DNA from: Mesostigma viride
Taxonomy: Eukaryota > Streptophyta > Mesostigmatophyceae > Mesostigmatales > Mesostigmataceae
Reading direction: 5' to 3'
Length of the DNA: 64,000 nt
NCBI GenBank assembly: GCA_009746045.1
Contig: RPFO01000213.1
Location: 8,049,978-8,113,977, forward strand
A program made the position numbers and the translations under genes. Shown here one piece after another: positions 21,661 to 32,494 of the stretch. Numbering within the stretch: the first letter of the stretch is position 1; the number at the start of each line of letters is the position of its first letter. The notes under the pieces are model-generated. The model was not told where the DNA came from, did no database searches, and saw only the letters and a program-made list of their open reading frames with translations.

Positions 21661-23219
21661 TCAGATAACCAAGTCGGCTGATGACATCCTTAAATATTTA
21701 TTGGCTTTGTTATCATCCATTGGATTGCGTGACAAACTCGCTCGAGGCACCGATGGGTGGGGTCTTCTACAAAGGTGCTGACTGGGGCTGGCCCGGTGCC
21801 GAGTGCGTGACATCCCCGCTCGCGGCGCCGATGGTGTGGTCTCCTCGGCAGGTGCTGATGTGCGCTCGCTTGGTGCGCTCGAGGCGCCGATGCTTGCGCG
21901 GGTGCGCGAGGATGTGCTTGCGTCAGAGTAGGGCCACGGGTTGTTTATGTTGTCGAACAAGACACGCGTTGGCACATGCCGGGCTGAAGCACGCGTCCTC
22001 GCCACCTCCTTGAAACATTGGTCCACGTCGTCCCACTCGCGCCTTGGCCCATTCCGCATCACGATGCCTGATGCCTCAGCGGCCTTGCGCACCTTCTTCT
22101 TGTCCCAGCACTTGGAGGCGATGTCTTCCCAATCTTCCCACAGCTCAGGCCGCTTGTCCCGCACCTCCTGCTTGTGGTGTCACACGGCAAGTACATTCAT
22201 TTTAACCGTGCATGCATTGAACAAACAATATAAGTCATTGTTGGCATACAAAAACTAAATGTAGTGACATGCAGTAGGCCTATGTACCAATGTGTTAAAG
22301 AAAGTAAGCGCATGCCACGAAACAATGATAAGAAGGCTGCTTACCTGCACCGTGAAGTGCAACATCTTCAGATAGTACAAAAGTACCACGCGGCAGAAGT
22401 CCTCCTTCAGCCATGCTGGAAGGTCGGCGTACTTCTTGATGCGATTGGTGGTGGCCGTCCCCACCAACCACGGCGTGTAGTCGTCAACACACGCGTGAGG
22501 CCAAACTTGAACAAGTTGGACCGGTGGTTGGCCAGGCGCTTGATCAGCGCAGCCCGGACTTGAACGTAATCCTCCGCAGGAACCGAGTCGGCGGGGCTTC
22601 TCACGATGCCCGACTCCTGGAAGAACATGGCGATCGCGCCACGCAGACCCATCTCCCTGACGGACCGCTCCTGGTCCAGCTGAACGGCTTGCCCGACGTC
22701 AGGGCGAATGCTCAGGCAATGCCTGGAGAGGTGTTCGACAGCTGCCGAAAAAGCTGGGGTCGTCTTCTGCAAACGTGCAATGTGCAAGATAGAGAAAGTG
22801 CGAAGTTAGAAATCTGGAATAATGAATCGTGTAAAGCAAAAAAGTTCAGCAAATAAGCTATATAATGCGTAATGTGCAACCCACGAAATTTTGGGCAGTT
22901 TGGTGCCCAGTCGCGTCATGAGACTGGCGACGTCTTGTCTCAGCCGCCACCTCCTGCCTGAGGCCCTCCTCCGCCCTGTTGGCCGCGATTTGCAAGTTCC
23001 TGCCGGTGGTGGCCGGTGCCTCCGGGCCATATCGTCGTCCTCGCCGGAGGACGACGAGGAAGAGGAATCGGATTCGGATTCGGATTCGGAGGAATCAAGT
23101 GGCGGCTTTTCTTGCGCCGCCGGCCCATGTCCTCCTCCTCCCGCGACATCATGGCCTTCTTCTTGAGCTTGGGCGCCATAGAAACTGATGAGCTGCGCGT
23201 AAACGTTAACTGGAGTCAC
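21661..23219 (-). CDS. Hypothetical spliced gene, left partner of divergent pair 1
   Basis: No family is recognised. The protein starts near 23179 (MAPKLKKKAMMSREEE, basic and charged), passes a Ser/Glu/Asp-rich stretch, and has a helical middle at 22787-22480 (AIAMFFQESGIVR, VRAALIKRLANHRSNLFKFGLTRV). The next part is PWLVGTATTNRIKKYADLP and FCRVVLLYYLKMLHFTVQ, ending at a good donor (GTAAGC, about 22344). The last exon near 22170-21661 has RPELWEDWEDIASKCWDKKK and a Ser/Pro/Arg-rich tail to the stop at 21661. One frame change is needed near 22480 and the start region is spread over two frames. It lies inside the giant element, head to head with the transposase, with an 85-bp repeat array between them. 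A DNA-binding or accessory role is guesswork. Confidence 0.5.
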
Positions 23220-23404
23220 CTACGGTGGTGAAGACGTGAAGGCGCACTTTCAAATTTCGCGTGCACTCCTGGTGCACTGTCAAATTTCGCGTACACACGT
23301 GGTTGCAGCCATCCGACGGCTACAACCCCAGTGGTCAGGGGCAAACCAAACATCGCACGGTACACGTTCTTGCGGCATCGCTGTCAGGTCACCCTATAAC
23401 GCGG

Positions 23405-23905
23405 CAACCCGCTGTTATACTGGCGGCAGTTGTGTACCACCCCCCGCCTTCCCACGGCAGGTACGCAGCGACTCGCTGTTGTGCTGGCTGCAGTTGTGTA
23501 CCACCTGTACGGTATTTGTGTACCACCCCCTCCTTCCCACGGCAGGTACGCAGCGACTCGCTGTTGTCCTGGCTGCAGTTGTGTACCACCTGTACGGTAT
23601 TTGTGTACCACCCCCTCCTTCCCACGGCAGGTACGCAGCGACTCGCTGTTGTCCTGGCTGCAGTTGTGTACCACCTGTACGGTATTTGTGTACCACCCCC
23701 TCCTTCCCACGGCAGGTACGCAGCGACTCGCTGTTGTCCTGGCTGCAGTTGTGTACCACCTGTACGGTATTTGTGTACCACCCCGCTCCTTCCCACGGCA
23801 GGTACGCAGCGACCCGCTGTCGACCTGGCTGCAGTTGTGTACCACCTGTACGGTATTTGTGTACCACCCCCCTCCTTCCCGCGGCAGTTGTGTACCACCT
23901 TCGGT
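23405..23905 (+). repeat. 85-bp repeat array 1, in divergent spacer
   Basis: Five full units and partials of an 85-base repeat with core CACGGCAGGTACGCAGCGAC, CTGGCTGCAGTTGTGTACC and CTGTACGGTATTTGTG. Successive CACGGCAG starts fall at 23453, 23538, 23623 and 23708. It lies between the minus gene starting near 23.2 kb and the plus transposase gene. The same unit recurs at 33650-34160 (inverted) and 49030-49510. No stop codon occurs in any of the six frames through most of the array. Confidence 0.9.
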
Positions 23906-24044
23906 TTAGTTAGGTATTGGTATAAGCCTCGTGTTGTAATTGCTGTACGTCCATGGCGTTTGTTGCAACTGGAGGTGTATACAATATTAATGGGACGACA
24001 CTGCATGGCAACGATGCGCACGGAATTGTCAGCCTGACAAGCAA

Positions 24045-27000
24045 ATGAGCTGGCTGACTCGTCGATCTCAGGCATATTACAAGTCCCCCCAAAAGTCGTT
24101 CGTAGGTGAGGCCATTGAACGTTCTCGTCGTCAGGCATCCCTTCTCGTTCCCCGATATCGGTCCACAACCGCTCGTCGCGCGCCCCAATGTCGGTGCCTC
24201 CTGGTCCGTTCCCAGCGGCGGGAACGACGGAGCCAAACGGCGAAGGCTGTTTGGTGAGCCACGCCAGGAATGCCCGCAAGGTGAACAGCTGTTGAAGACC
24301 GCCGAAGCTGTTGAAGTGGCTGAAGTGGATACACGGTCGCCGGAGCCCGATGCGGCGGGCATGGAAGGCGTAGAGCCTGCTGAGCCGCGCCCTGATGACT
24401 CAATGGAGGAGGAATGGGGGGCGATGGCGGAGGAGGAGTTTACGGCAGACGGTGGGGCAGGGGGGGCGATGGCGGAGGAGGGGCTTACGACAGACGGTGG
24501 GGGAGGAACGGCTGGTGATGTTGAGGCCGGCGCCGGCCGTGCATCAAGAAACCCATGGGCATGGTCTAAGCCGTTGTCTGGGAACGCGGATTTTACACAG
24601 GCTTCGCTTTTCTGCATAGCCACGGAGTTTGGTCTTCCTGATAAGTGCATCGAAGCGTTTCAGGAACTGGCGAAGCACCCACAATACAGTGTGACCAGCC
24701 ACGGGGAGTTCGGCGTGGCTAGGAGACGGTCATTGGAGAAGGGCCTGCCCCTTGCGGACGCACTGACTGTGAATTGGGTCCCAGCGGAGGCAGAGGGCGA
24801 TCCTTTGCGTGAGGCAGTCAAGTTCACTTACATCAGCATACAGTCAACGCTATCCGCTCTGCTGCAGAATGAGTCGTTCACGGGGAAACTGTTACTAGAA
24901 CACGAGATGAATGAGGATCGGCGTGTGTGGACTTTCAATCAGACCCAGTTTTACAACACCCATCCAACAGTTCAACAACAGGAGGTGCAGCTTCCCGCCT
25001 TGGCAGCAAGTTCCAGTGAGAAGCGGCAGAGTGTCGTCCGCATTGGGGACACCATCATGGTGTTAATGGACAACAACAAGGGGCAGCGAAAGCGAGAAGA
25101 ACTTTGCCTTGTCCGCGCTGTCTTCATGCAAGTAAACGCTGACGGGACTCGTGAGCCATGGGCGAAAGTCCGGTAAGTGGCACGGATGGTGCTTTTGTGT
25201 CGATGTACACTCATCATGATATGCCCTTGGGATTGCACATGCTGAGTTAATTGCATTCTGCTGAAAACAGATTGGTGTTGTCCGGGCTCCCTTGTTGGTT
25301 GGTACCAGTTGACCACTATAAACTGCCGTAATGGGCATGCATCCGGGCCAGTGCAAGCATGGTTATTAAACTGGGTTGTGGGAAGTGCAATGTTTGCACC
25401 ATATATCAAGTATGATGACAGTGTTTATGCAGCAATGTGGTGTGTTTAGAGACCAAATAATGTCGTAGCCTTTTTGGTCCTGCATGAGCGCAAAGTTCCG
25501 AACACTATTTTCCCGAGGTTAGCCACTCCTCGGCATCCTCGGCATCCTAAATTGAGACCACGCCTGCGCAGGATACACAGAGTGCACTACATTTGGTGGG
25601 AGGATATTGACGTGTGCACGTCCAGCACGCTTGGATGGATCTAGTATTGTATATTGATGACAACGCCTATATATTTGCCCGCCGTCATGATGCCTGCAGG
25701 TTCTTCTACCGCGCAAGGGATTGTCCGGGGGGGACCGTACCGCGGGATGCCGATCGTGTCAGTGAGGTCTTCTGGACGAAGCATGAGCAGGAGATCTCTT
25801 TACTGAACTACGGGGGTCACATTGACGTGGTTGGCGTCCGTAAGTGGAGGAAATTTGCCGAGGCTGACCGAGAGGGCGGGCGAGTGTTCTTCATGCGCAG
25901 GTCGTACAACCTGTCCCCGGACAAGCCTCGGTACAAGAGGCTGAGATTCTCTAGATGGGAAGCCGAATTCCGCTGTTACCGCCCTTCTAAGTCTGGTCTA
26001 CCCATCCTATATTTGGTAGTGGCGTTGTGGGATGACTCATTTGAGGAGTATCTCCATCGGCATGGGACGCTGGAAGCGCATTTGTTCACTGTTCTGAACA
26101 TCGAGCGCGCCGACAACAAGTCAAGAGACATGATCTTCCCCATCACCGTGAGAGATACACATGTGCCACGAGAGGCAGTCCTTGAGTGTCTTGTGGAGGA
26201 CATGGATGCGATGGCAGAGGGCGTGCCCATGCGTGTGAAGTTTCCCAAAACGCCAAGTGAGCTTTGGGAAATCCGTGTCGCGAACCTGAACGTGATGGAT
26301 TCGGCCGCCCGCAACGGCGCGATGGGGCACAAGGGTTGCACCGGCGACAAAGTGAGTGATGTTGTCACGTAGCTTGGTTCGGGGTGCTGCCCATGTGACC
26401 TTGATTCATTGGGAAGCTGTGTTGGTGTGGTATCACCGTAACCATCAGCCTTCTTTTATTTCTGCGTACCTTGGTGTGCGGCGCATTGTGGGTGTGTGCG
26501 CCACTGCAGGGATGCCCCTTTTGCAACGTTCACCACGACGACTGGGCGGATGCGACGGTGGACGTGGCGGAGTACATGCGCAGTGAGAAGCAAACGGCGG
26601 AAATATTGGAGGAGATGGAGGGCATGGCGACGGCCACGGCACGGAAAGAGAAGGCGAAGGAGACCGGGGTGATGTATCAGCCGCTGTGGCCTTGGCGGGA
26701 TCTTCGATTCTTTGACCGCTACCGGCAGTATCCGATGGATATCTTTCACAATCTGACGTTGGGTCTATGTAAGCAGGTGGCTCGCTACCTCGAGGAGGAT
26801 GGAATTCCCACTCGCCAGCACCCGGAGTTGGATGCTTGGGTAAGCGCACACCCCACGCGCGTCGGGAGCCGGCTGCCGCAGGGGAAAGCTTTTACCTTGT
26901 ATCCACATTACAAGGGAATGGAGCTGCTGACCCTGCTGTTCCAAATGCCTTTTGCACTTCCCATGCTGCTGCTGAGGAGGCGGAATGAGGGAGATGATAA

Positions 27001-28594
27001 GGAGAAAAGGAAGGCCCGGCGGATCAGCAAGATGGTGATGCACCTCGCCAAGTGGGCGCAGATGATGCTTGGTCCCGTTACGTCTCCAATCTACAACTTG
27101 GCTGCGGACAACGTCTACGCCACTTTTCAAGAGTGTTTCGGCACCTTGTGGCCGCGTGGCAGCCTTGCAGGAAAGGGTCCTGGGGCAATGGCTGAGGCAG
27201 CGGATGGCGACGAAAAGAAGAAAAACGCGAGAGAAGAAGAAGAACGCGGAGAAGAAGAAGAAGAGGATGGCACGCCAAGACAATGCCGCCAGCCATAACG
27301 TCCACATACCGCGCCATGCTTTGGCACAGACTGACGATGTGGGTCGTATCTGGTCCTTGGGCCCGCATGAATTTGAGGGGTACCACTTATTCCTGAAATC
27401 TCTCATGGAGTCGATGGCCAAATGCCACAGCAAGGAGCCGGGGCGTTACTTGCTGCAGAAACTACAGGGCTACTTGGCGTGGCAGTCCATGCTGGTTAAG
27501 GAGACATCCCAGCTCGATGAACGCGTGCTGCAAACCTTGCAGGAAAGCAGGATGTTCAACAAGCTGTATCCCAAAGCGTCCGCGACTGGTAGTGGCGCGA
27601 GTGGCGGTCCTTCTGGGCGGGAGGTGTGGGTGCGGGAAGGGGCGACTTTTCCAACGGTCATACACGAGCGCTGCGCGTTGGGGCGCATCGAGCAGGTGAG
27701 GAAACGCATGGGCGCTGTTGCTATGGCTGCGCTGGCGCTAGGGCTAGGGCATTCCTTGGTGTGCTGGGCCGACCCAGCATTTCCGTTCATATGCCCAGGC
27801 TAACAACGGCACTTGTGTGTTTTGCATGGGGTGCTGTGTGTGTGCAGGTCATGGGGGGCATGCCTTGCGGCCGTAACCCTAAGTCAACACCTACGTTGGC
27901 CGAAATTGGCGCTGACAAGCAGACGGTGGACGAGCTTCTCGCCCCGCTGGGCTGTCCACCCTGGGATGAAGCAACTGGCAGCGTGAAGGTTTATGCTAGT
28001 GCAGTAGTCGGTGCCAGGACCATTACGACTGGGGAGGTCAGGTGCTTCCACACTGATGCATACCCGGCAGGGCAAGTGGCGACAGCAGACTCATTGGCAT
28101 ACCAGGCGGCGGACAATGTGGACGCTGAATTTTGGTTTGCTGAGGTTGGCACCATCTTCATGCTGACGCCTGCTGAGGGGGCCATGGGGAGCATGTGGTT
28201 TGTCCCGATTTGGTTTGAGTCAGGGGATGCAAAGGACGTTCAGGGCAAGCCCATGTTCAACATGGACGAAACTTGGACGGACTGTCCTGTGTTCACCAAA
28301 GACATGACACTGTCCTCGCAGTGGAAAGCCACGGGGAAGTATCCACAGCCTCTGTCCTACCTGGGGTCACAGGTCCGACTGTTGCATCAGTGCTGGCGGC
28401 GTGGTTACGAAACCAAATGCAAAGTAAAGCATGTGGCGGCACGTGTAGGTGACACCACATCAGAACCAGTCCTACAGGTGAAGCACGACCACCTTGGGAA
28501 CAACCACTACGTGCTCGATGCGTTTGATTGGGCGTGCCCAGCGTACTATCGTGACCTGCACATGGGGGGCGTGACGGACCAGCATGGGAAACGA
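24045..28594 (+). CDS. DDE transposase, Tnp2/Plavaka-like, spliced
   Basis: The gene starts between an ATG at 24045 and one near 24361; I cannot fix it. The first exon has a Glu/Gly-rich region, then a helical domain (FTQASLFCIATEFGLP) and ends at donor CG|GTAAGT (25173). A central exon (25.6-26.35 kb) has SRWEAEFRC, YLVVALWDDSFEEY and IFPITV. A phase-0 intron 26352-26509 (GTGAGT...CTGCAG) leads to GCPFCNVHH, YPMDIFHNLTLGLCK and HYKGMELLTLLFQMP. The CPxC and D-x-F-H patterns recall Tnp2 (CACTA) and Plavaka/KDZ transposases. After a frame change near 27250 comes HEFEGYHLFLKSL. A second phase-0 intron, 27696-27847, joins the last exon (VMGGMPCGRNP...), which stops at 28594. The acceptor for the exon near 25.6 kb is unresolved. 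It would cut and move the element. Confidence 0.6.
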
Positions 28595-28653
28595 TGACCT
28601 GCACAGGATGGGCGTGTCAGATAATCACGGCATTTTGTAACGTAGGGAGGCCA

Positions 28654-29118
28654 GTGTATTTATATTATTGGCCATGGGGCTGAGGTTGTGAGCATCCCAT
28701 TCGTCATGCTCGTGCCCAGTTTGCGTGTGCCCAGTTTTGGGGACATTGTATTTATATTGTTGGCCATGGGGCTGAGGTTGTGAGCATCCCATTCGTCATG
28801 CTCGTGCCCAGTTTGCGTGTGCCCAGTTTTGGGGACATTGTATTTATATTGTTGGCCATGGGGCTAAGGTTGTGAGCATCCCATTCGTCATGCTCGTGCC
28901 CAGTTTGCGTGTGCCCAGTTTTGGGGACATTGTATTTATATTGTTGGCCATGGGGCTGAGGTTGTGAGCATCCCATTCGTCATGCTCGTGCCCAGTTTGC
29001 GTGTGCCCAGTTTTGGGGACATTGTATTTATATTGTTGGCCATGGGGCTGAGGTTGTGAGCATCCCATTCGTCATGCTCGTGCCCAGTTTGCGTGTGCCC
29101 AGTTTTGGGGACATCCTA
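28654..29118. repeat. 92-bp tandem repeat downstream of the transposase
   Basis: Five copies of a 92-base unit (TTGGCCATGGGGCTGAGGTT ... CAGTTTTGGGGACATTGTAT), nearly identical to one another, start 60 bases after the transposase stop codon. They probably lie in its 3' UTR or terminator region. Confidence 0.9.
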
Positions 29119-29460
29119 TTTAAATGTTTTTCTGTATTCATATACGTGGTAAGGGAACGACCCATTAGTAAATTTTCTGAGACTTTGCAATTGAAATCAG
29201 ACAACTATGCTCCATGTACACTGCATGATACACCTGGATATAAAATATTACATAACTTGGTTAAGGTTTCTTTCCATCACTCCGAGGGCTCCTGATCTGT
29301 GGCTCGCCAATGGGTGCACGAGATTAAGCAATTGATATGACCTTTTGTGGATGCCCTACCTAACGCGAGGGCATGATCATCTTACCATGCAGTGAGCAGA
29401 ACCTGGGGCCAGGCTCTGAGACAAGTGGGGCGTCATATTCATAGGTTAATTAAATAATTA
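29119..29460. other. Non-coding spacer
   Basis: No gene seen. Ends in a (TTAA)n run that belongs to the LINE 3' end at 29461-29536. Confidence 0.4.
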
Positions 29461-29536
29461 ATTAATTAATTAATGAGGAACATCACTCCGTTGGGAGTCA
29501 ATGGAGCACATATCCATGAGAAGGGGCATATGGCGT
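29461..29536 (-). mobile_element. LINE 3' end with hairpin and (TTAA)n tail
   Basis: Read on minus: CATATGCCCCTTCTCATGGA, then ACTCCCAACGGAGT (a hairpin with loop CAAC), then CATTAATTAATTAA. The same module ends several other copies (57066, 59765, 60030 regions). Its upstream part is interrupted by the piggyBac-like element at 29541 and resumes at about 31624 (GACATCCTAGGCTACTTC). Confidence 0.65.
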
Positions 29537-29540
29537 TTAA

Positions 29541-31619
29541 CCCTTCAACTGTCAAAACTCGAACCACGAGAACGGACTGAGTTTGGGTATCTTTGTGCGC
29601 CTGAGAGTAACTAGCCAAATAACATTTTCTGGCCCACCCTTGGAACCAAGCATGCTTTTATATCAAATAATGTTTGGGAAATTTGGTTGGTCACATATCC
29701 ATGCCCTACACCTGCTAAAAATAGCACCCCCCTCAGGGGGGTACAGTGCACATGGGGTTGGAGACATATATAATGCATTATCGACCATTTACACAAATCA
29801 GTTGGCCCTGGCCTTTTAAAGGCAGGTTATTATAATCATAGACATGCCATCAATGCATTCACAACATGAAATGTCACAAAACTGTGGACGCTAGCTACAA
29901 AATGGCCAAAGCCAGCTGGCACCGTTATAACGGTGCCAGCTGGCAGGGGTATAAATGGTAGCATAACAACACAAAACTTTATTCCAATTGGCATGAAACA
30001 ACAAGGGATGCCCAATTGGGCATCATGCACCATACCCAGGTGATAAAACAAGAGACCATGCCATATAACACATGCCAACATGCCGCAAGGGGCCAAAATG
30101 GCACTAGCGCGCGCGTGCGGTATACATAGCGCAAGACTAGCCAAGGGTGTAGCTAACTGTCAATTGGGCTACCTGGCTATGTGCCAAACTACGGATTGCG
30201 CCTCTGGGTGCGCAGATCCTGCCTCCTACAAGGCCCTGTCATCTGGGTGCCAGCTGCCAACGTGCGGGTCGTGCGGCCATTGGCCTCAGCCCATGCGCGG
30301 CCAGCCGGGCTGCGGGCTGACAAGGGCTGCATGGCACGCTGGCGGCGGGCGTTGTCGTCGTCGAGGCCAGCCACTGGCCCAGCGTGGAAGCTGAGATAAG
30401 CCAGCATATAAGACACAAGACCATGCTAAAAAATAGGTGAAAGGCTCATTAATCAAGGCCTCAAGCGCGCGTCAAAGGGTGGCAAGGAGCTACATCACTA
30501 ACCCACCCGATGAATGACAAAACACCTCCACGTTCTTTGCAACAATAAAGTAAACAAAATGAACAAGTTGGTAATGCTTCCATGCAAACAGGTATTGGGT
30601 ATCTCCATGTTTGTCACATGCAATGGATGCAAAATCAGAAGGTGGGCGTTGGCCAGCAAAACAAGAAGCCATGCCTAAAACTGGTCAGAAAAGAACTTGT
30701 CTCGGGCTGTTTGAGCCAGGAAAAGCATTGGGTAATCACCTTTACCATATTACTAACCAATACCAACCGTTATCACGCTATTTCCGTTGCAGCCTCAGCT
30801 AACAGCGACCAAACATGGTCCAAAATCTGCTTGACCTGATGGTATTCCACAACTATGACAAGCCGATGCGTAGAGGGAGCAAAACAACAAAATGACAATC
30901 ACAAGCCCTCGATTATAACCCTGATATTAGTTATAAACGATAATACAACCATATACGGTTAACGGAACACGCTAGGAGGCTAGAACGTACCAGGTCGGAA
31001 CAGCAGATTACCTTTCCTGCGGGAGCCAGCACGCCCGATTCATGGACGTAGCCTCGAGCCTTTCCTGGCTGCCAATTCTAGCAAATCTGGTTGGGAACGA
31101 CGTCAAAGGTTTATCCATGCGCAAATACCTCGAAAATTTCCGCCTAGCAACATGCAGCACTCGCACTGTCACCGCCTGGCCGCTGACATGATTTGCTGCG
31201 CCAACCAGCACCCCGATGACCCATCTACGCATCTTCAAACGTTCCATGGCTGGGGATAAAACGTTTTTAGGACTTGAAAATCATGCCTACAAAATTTGAG
31301 TCCATTATGTCAAGCCATTCTCTCGTACCAGTCAGTTGTGTGCACCGCCATAGCCGTGCGCGTCAATATTTTTCATGCACGTCGGTCCCGTTGGACCATG
31401 GTACCCCCCTAACTTTGCTCAAGCATATCTCCCTGGCCAGGTGTCCAAAATACGGTCTGAATAGCGCCAGGCATAGCTTACGTCTAGATCTTTCGATCCC
31501 CCCAGGTTTGACCGTTAAATTATTATAGGCGCGGCGCCTGGTTCTGCCACAAACTCAGTCCGTTAGAGTGGCGCGAGTTCAACTGGCGCCACGAAAACGG
31601 ACTCAGTACAGTTTAAGGG
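29541..31619. mobile_element. piggyBac-like non-autonomous DNA transposon
   Basis: The 2079-bp body is flanked by TTAA (29537-29540 and 31620-31623). Its ends are CCCTT... and ...AAGGG, the piggyBac signature of TTAA target plus CCC-starting termini. Terminal inverted repeats extend inward: CAACTGT, AAACTCG and ACGGACTGAGTTTG recur inverted at the right end, where an extra block (TACTGAGTCCGTTTTCG) is inserted. It contains no transposase frame. Joining the flanks with one TTAA gives sequence matching the uninterrupted LINE-family repeats near 58270 and 52095 (GGGGCATATGG, then TTAA, then CATTCT/CATCCT-GGCTACTTC), an independent empty-site check. Confidence 0.78.
29911..29944. repeat. Perfect 34-bp palindrome
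   Basis: GCCAGCTGGCACCGTTA followed directly by its reverse complement, no spacer. It lies about 370 bases inside the left end of the piggyBac-like element and could extrude a cruciform or bind a dimeric protein. Confidence 0.9.
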
Positions 31620-31644
31620 TTAAGACATCCTAGGCTACTTCATG

Positions 31645-31959
31645 CAAGGTTAAACTCGTGCTCCCTTTCTGCTTCATGGATGGATGGATGGATGGATGGA
31701 TGGATGGATGGATGGATGGATGGATGGATGGATGGATGGATGGATGGATGGATGGATGGATGGATGGATGGATGGATGGATGGATGGATGGATGGATGGA
31801 TGGATGGATGGATGGATGGATGGATGGATGGATGGATGGATGGATGGATGGATGGATGGATGGATGGATGGATGGATGGATGGATGGATGGATGGATGGA
31901 TGGATGGATGGATGGATGGATGGATGGATGGATGGATGGATGGATGGATGGATGGATGG

Positions 31960-31995
<36 letters not shown>

Positions 31996-32490
31996 ATGGA
32001 TGGATGGATGGAGGGAGGCTGGGAGGGAGGGAGGGAGGGAGGGAGGGAGGGAGGGAGGCTGGGAGGGAGGGAGGGAGGGAGGGAGGGAGGGAGGGAGGGA
32101 GGGAGGGAGGGAGGGAGGGAGGGAGGGAGGGAGGGAGGGAGGGAGGGAGGGGGTGGGTGGGTGTGGTGGGTGGGTGGGTGGGTGGGTGGTGGGTGGGTGG
32201 GTGGGTGGGTGGGTGGGTGGGTGGGTGGGTGGTGGGTGGGTGGGTGGGTGGGTGGGTGGGTGGGTGGGTGGGTGGGTGGGTGGGTGGGTGGGTGGGTGGG
32301 TGGGTGGATGGATGGATGGTGGGTGGGTGGGTGGGTGGGTGGGTGGGTGGGTGGGTGGGTGGGTGGGTGGGTGGGTGGGTGGGTGGGTGGGTGGGTGGGT
32401 GGGCGGGTGGGTGGGTGGGTGGGTGGGTGGGTGGGTGGGATGGATGGATGGATGGATGGTGGGTGGGTGGGTGGGTGGGTGGGTGGTGGA
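31645..32490 (-). repeat. Expanded tetranucleotide tract of a LINE 3' UTR
   Basis: On plus the order is AAACTCGTGCTCCC, then (TGGA)n from 31677 to about 32012, (GGGA)n to about 32150, and (GGGT)n to about 32486 with short GGAT interruptions. On minus it therefore ends in GGGAGCACGAGTTTAA, the same terminus as the LINE copies at 45.9, 47.0 and 57.15 kb. It begins about 8 bases after the stop codon of the oxygenase-like gene. Confidence 0.75.
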
Positions 32491-32494
32491 CTAC

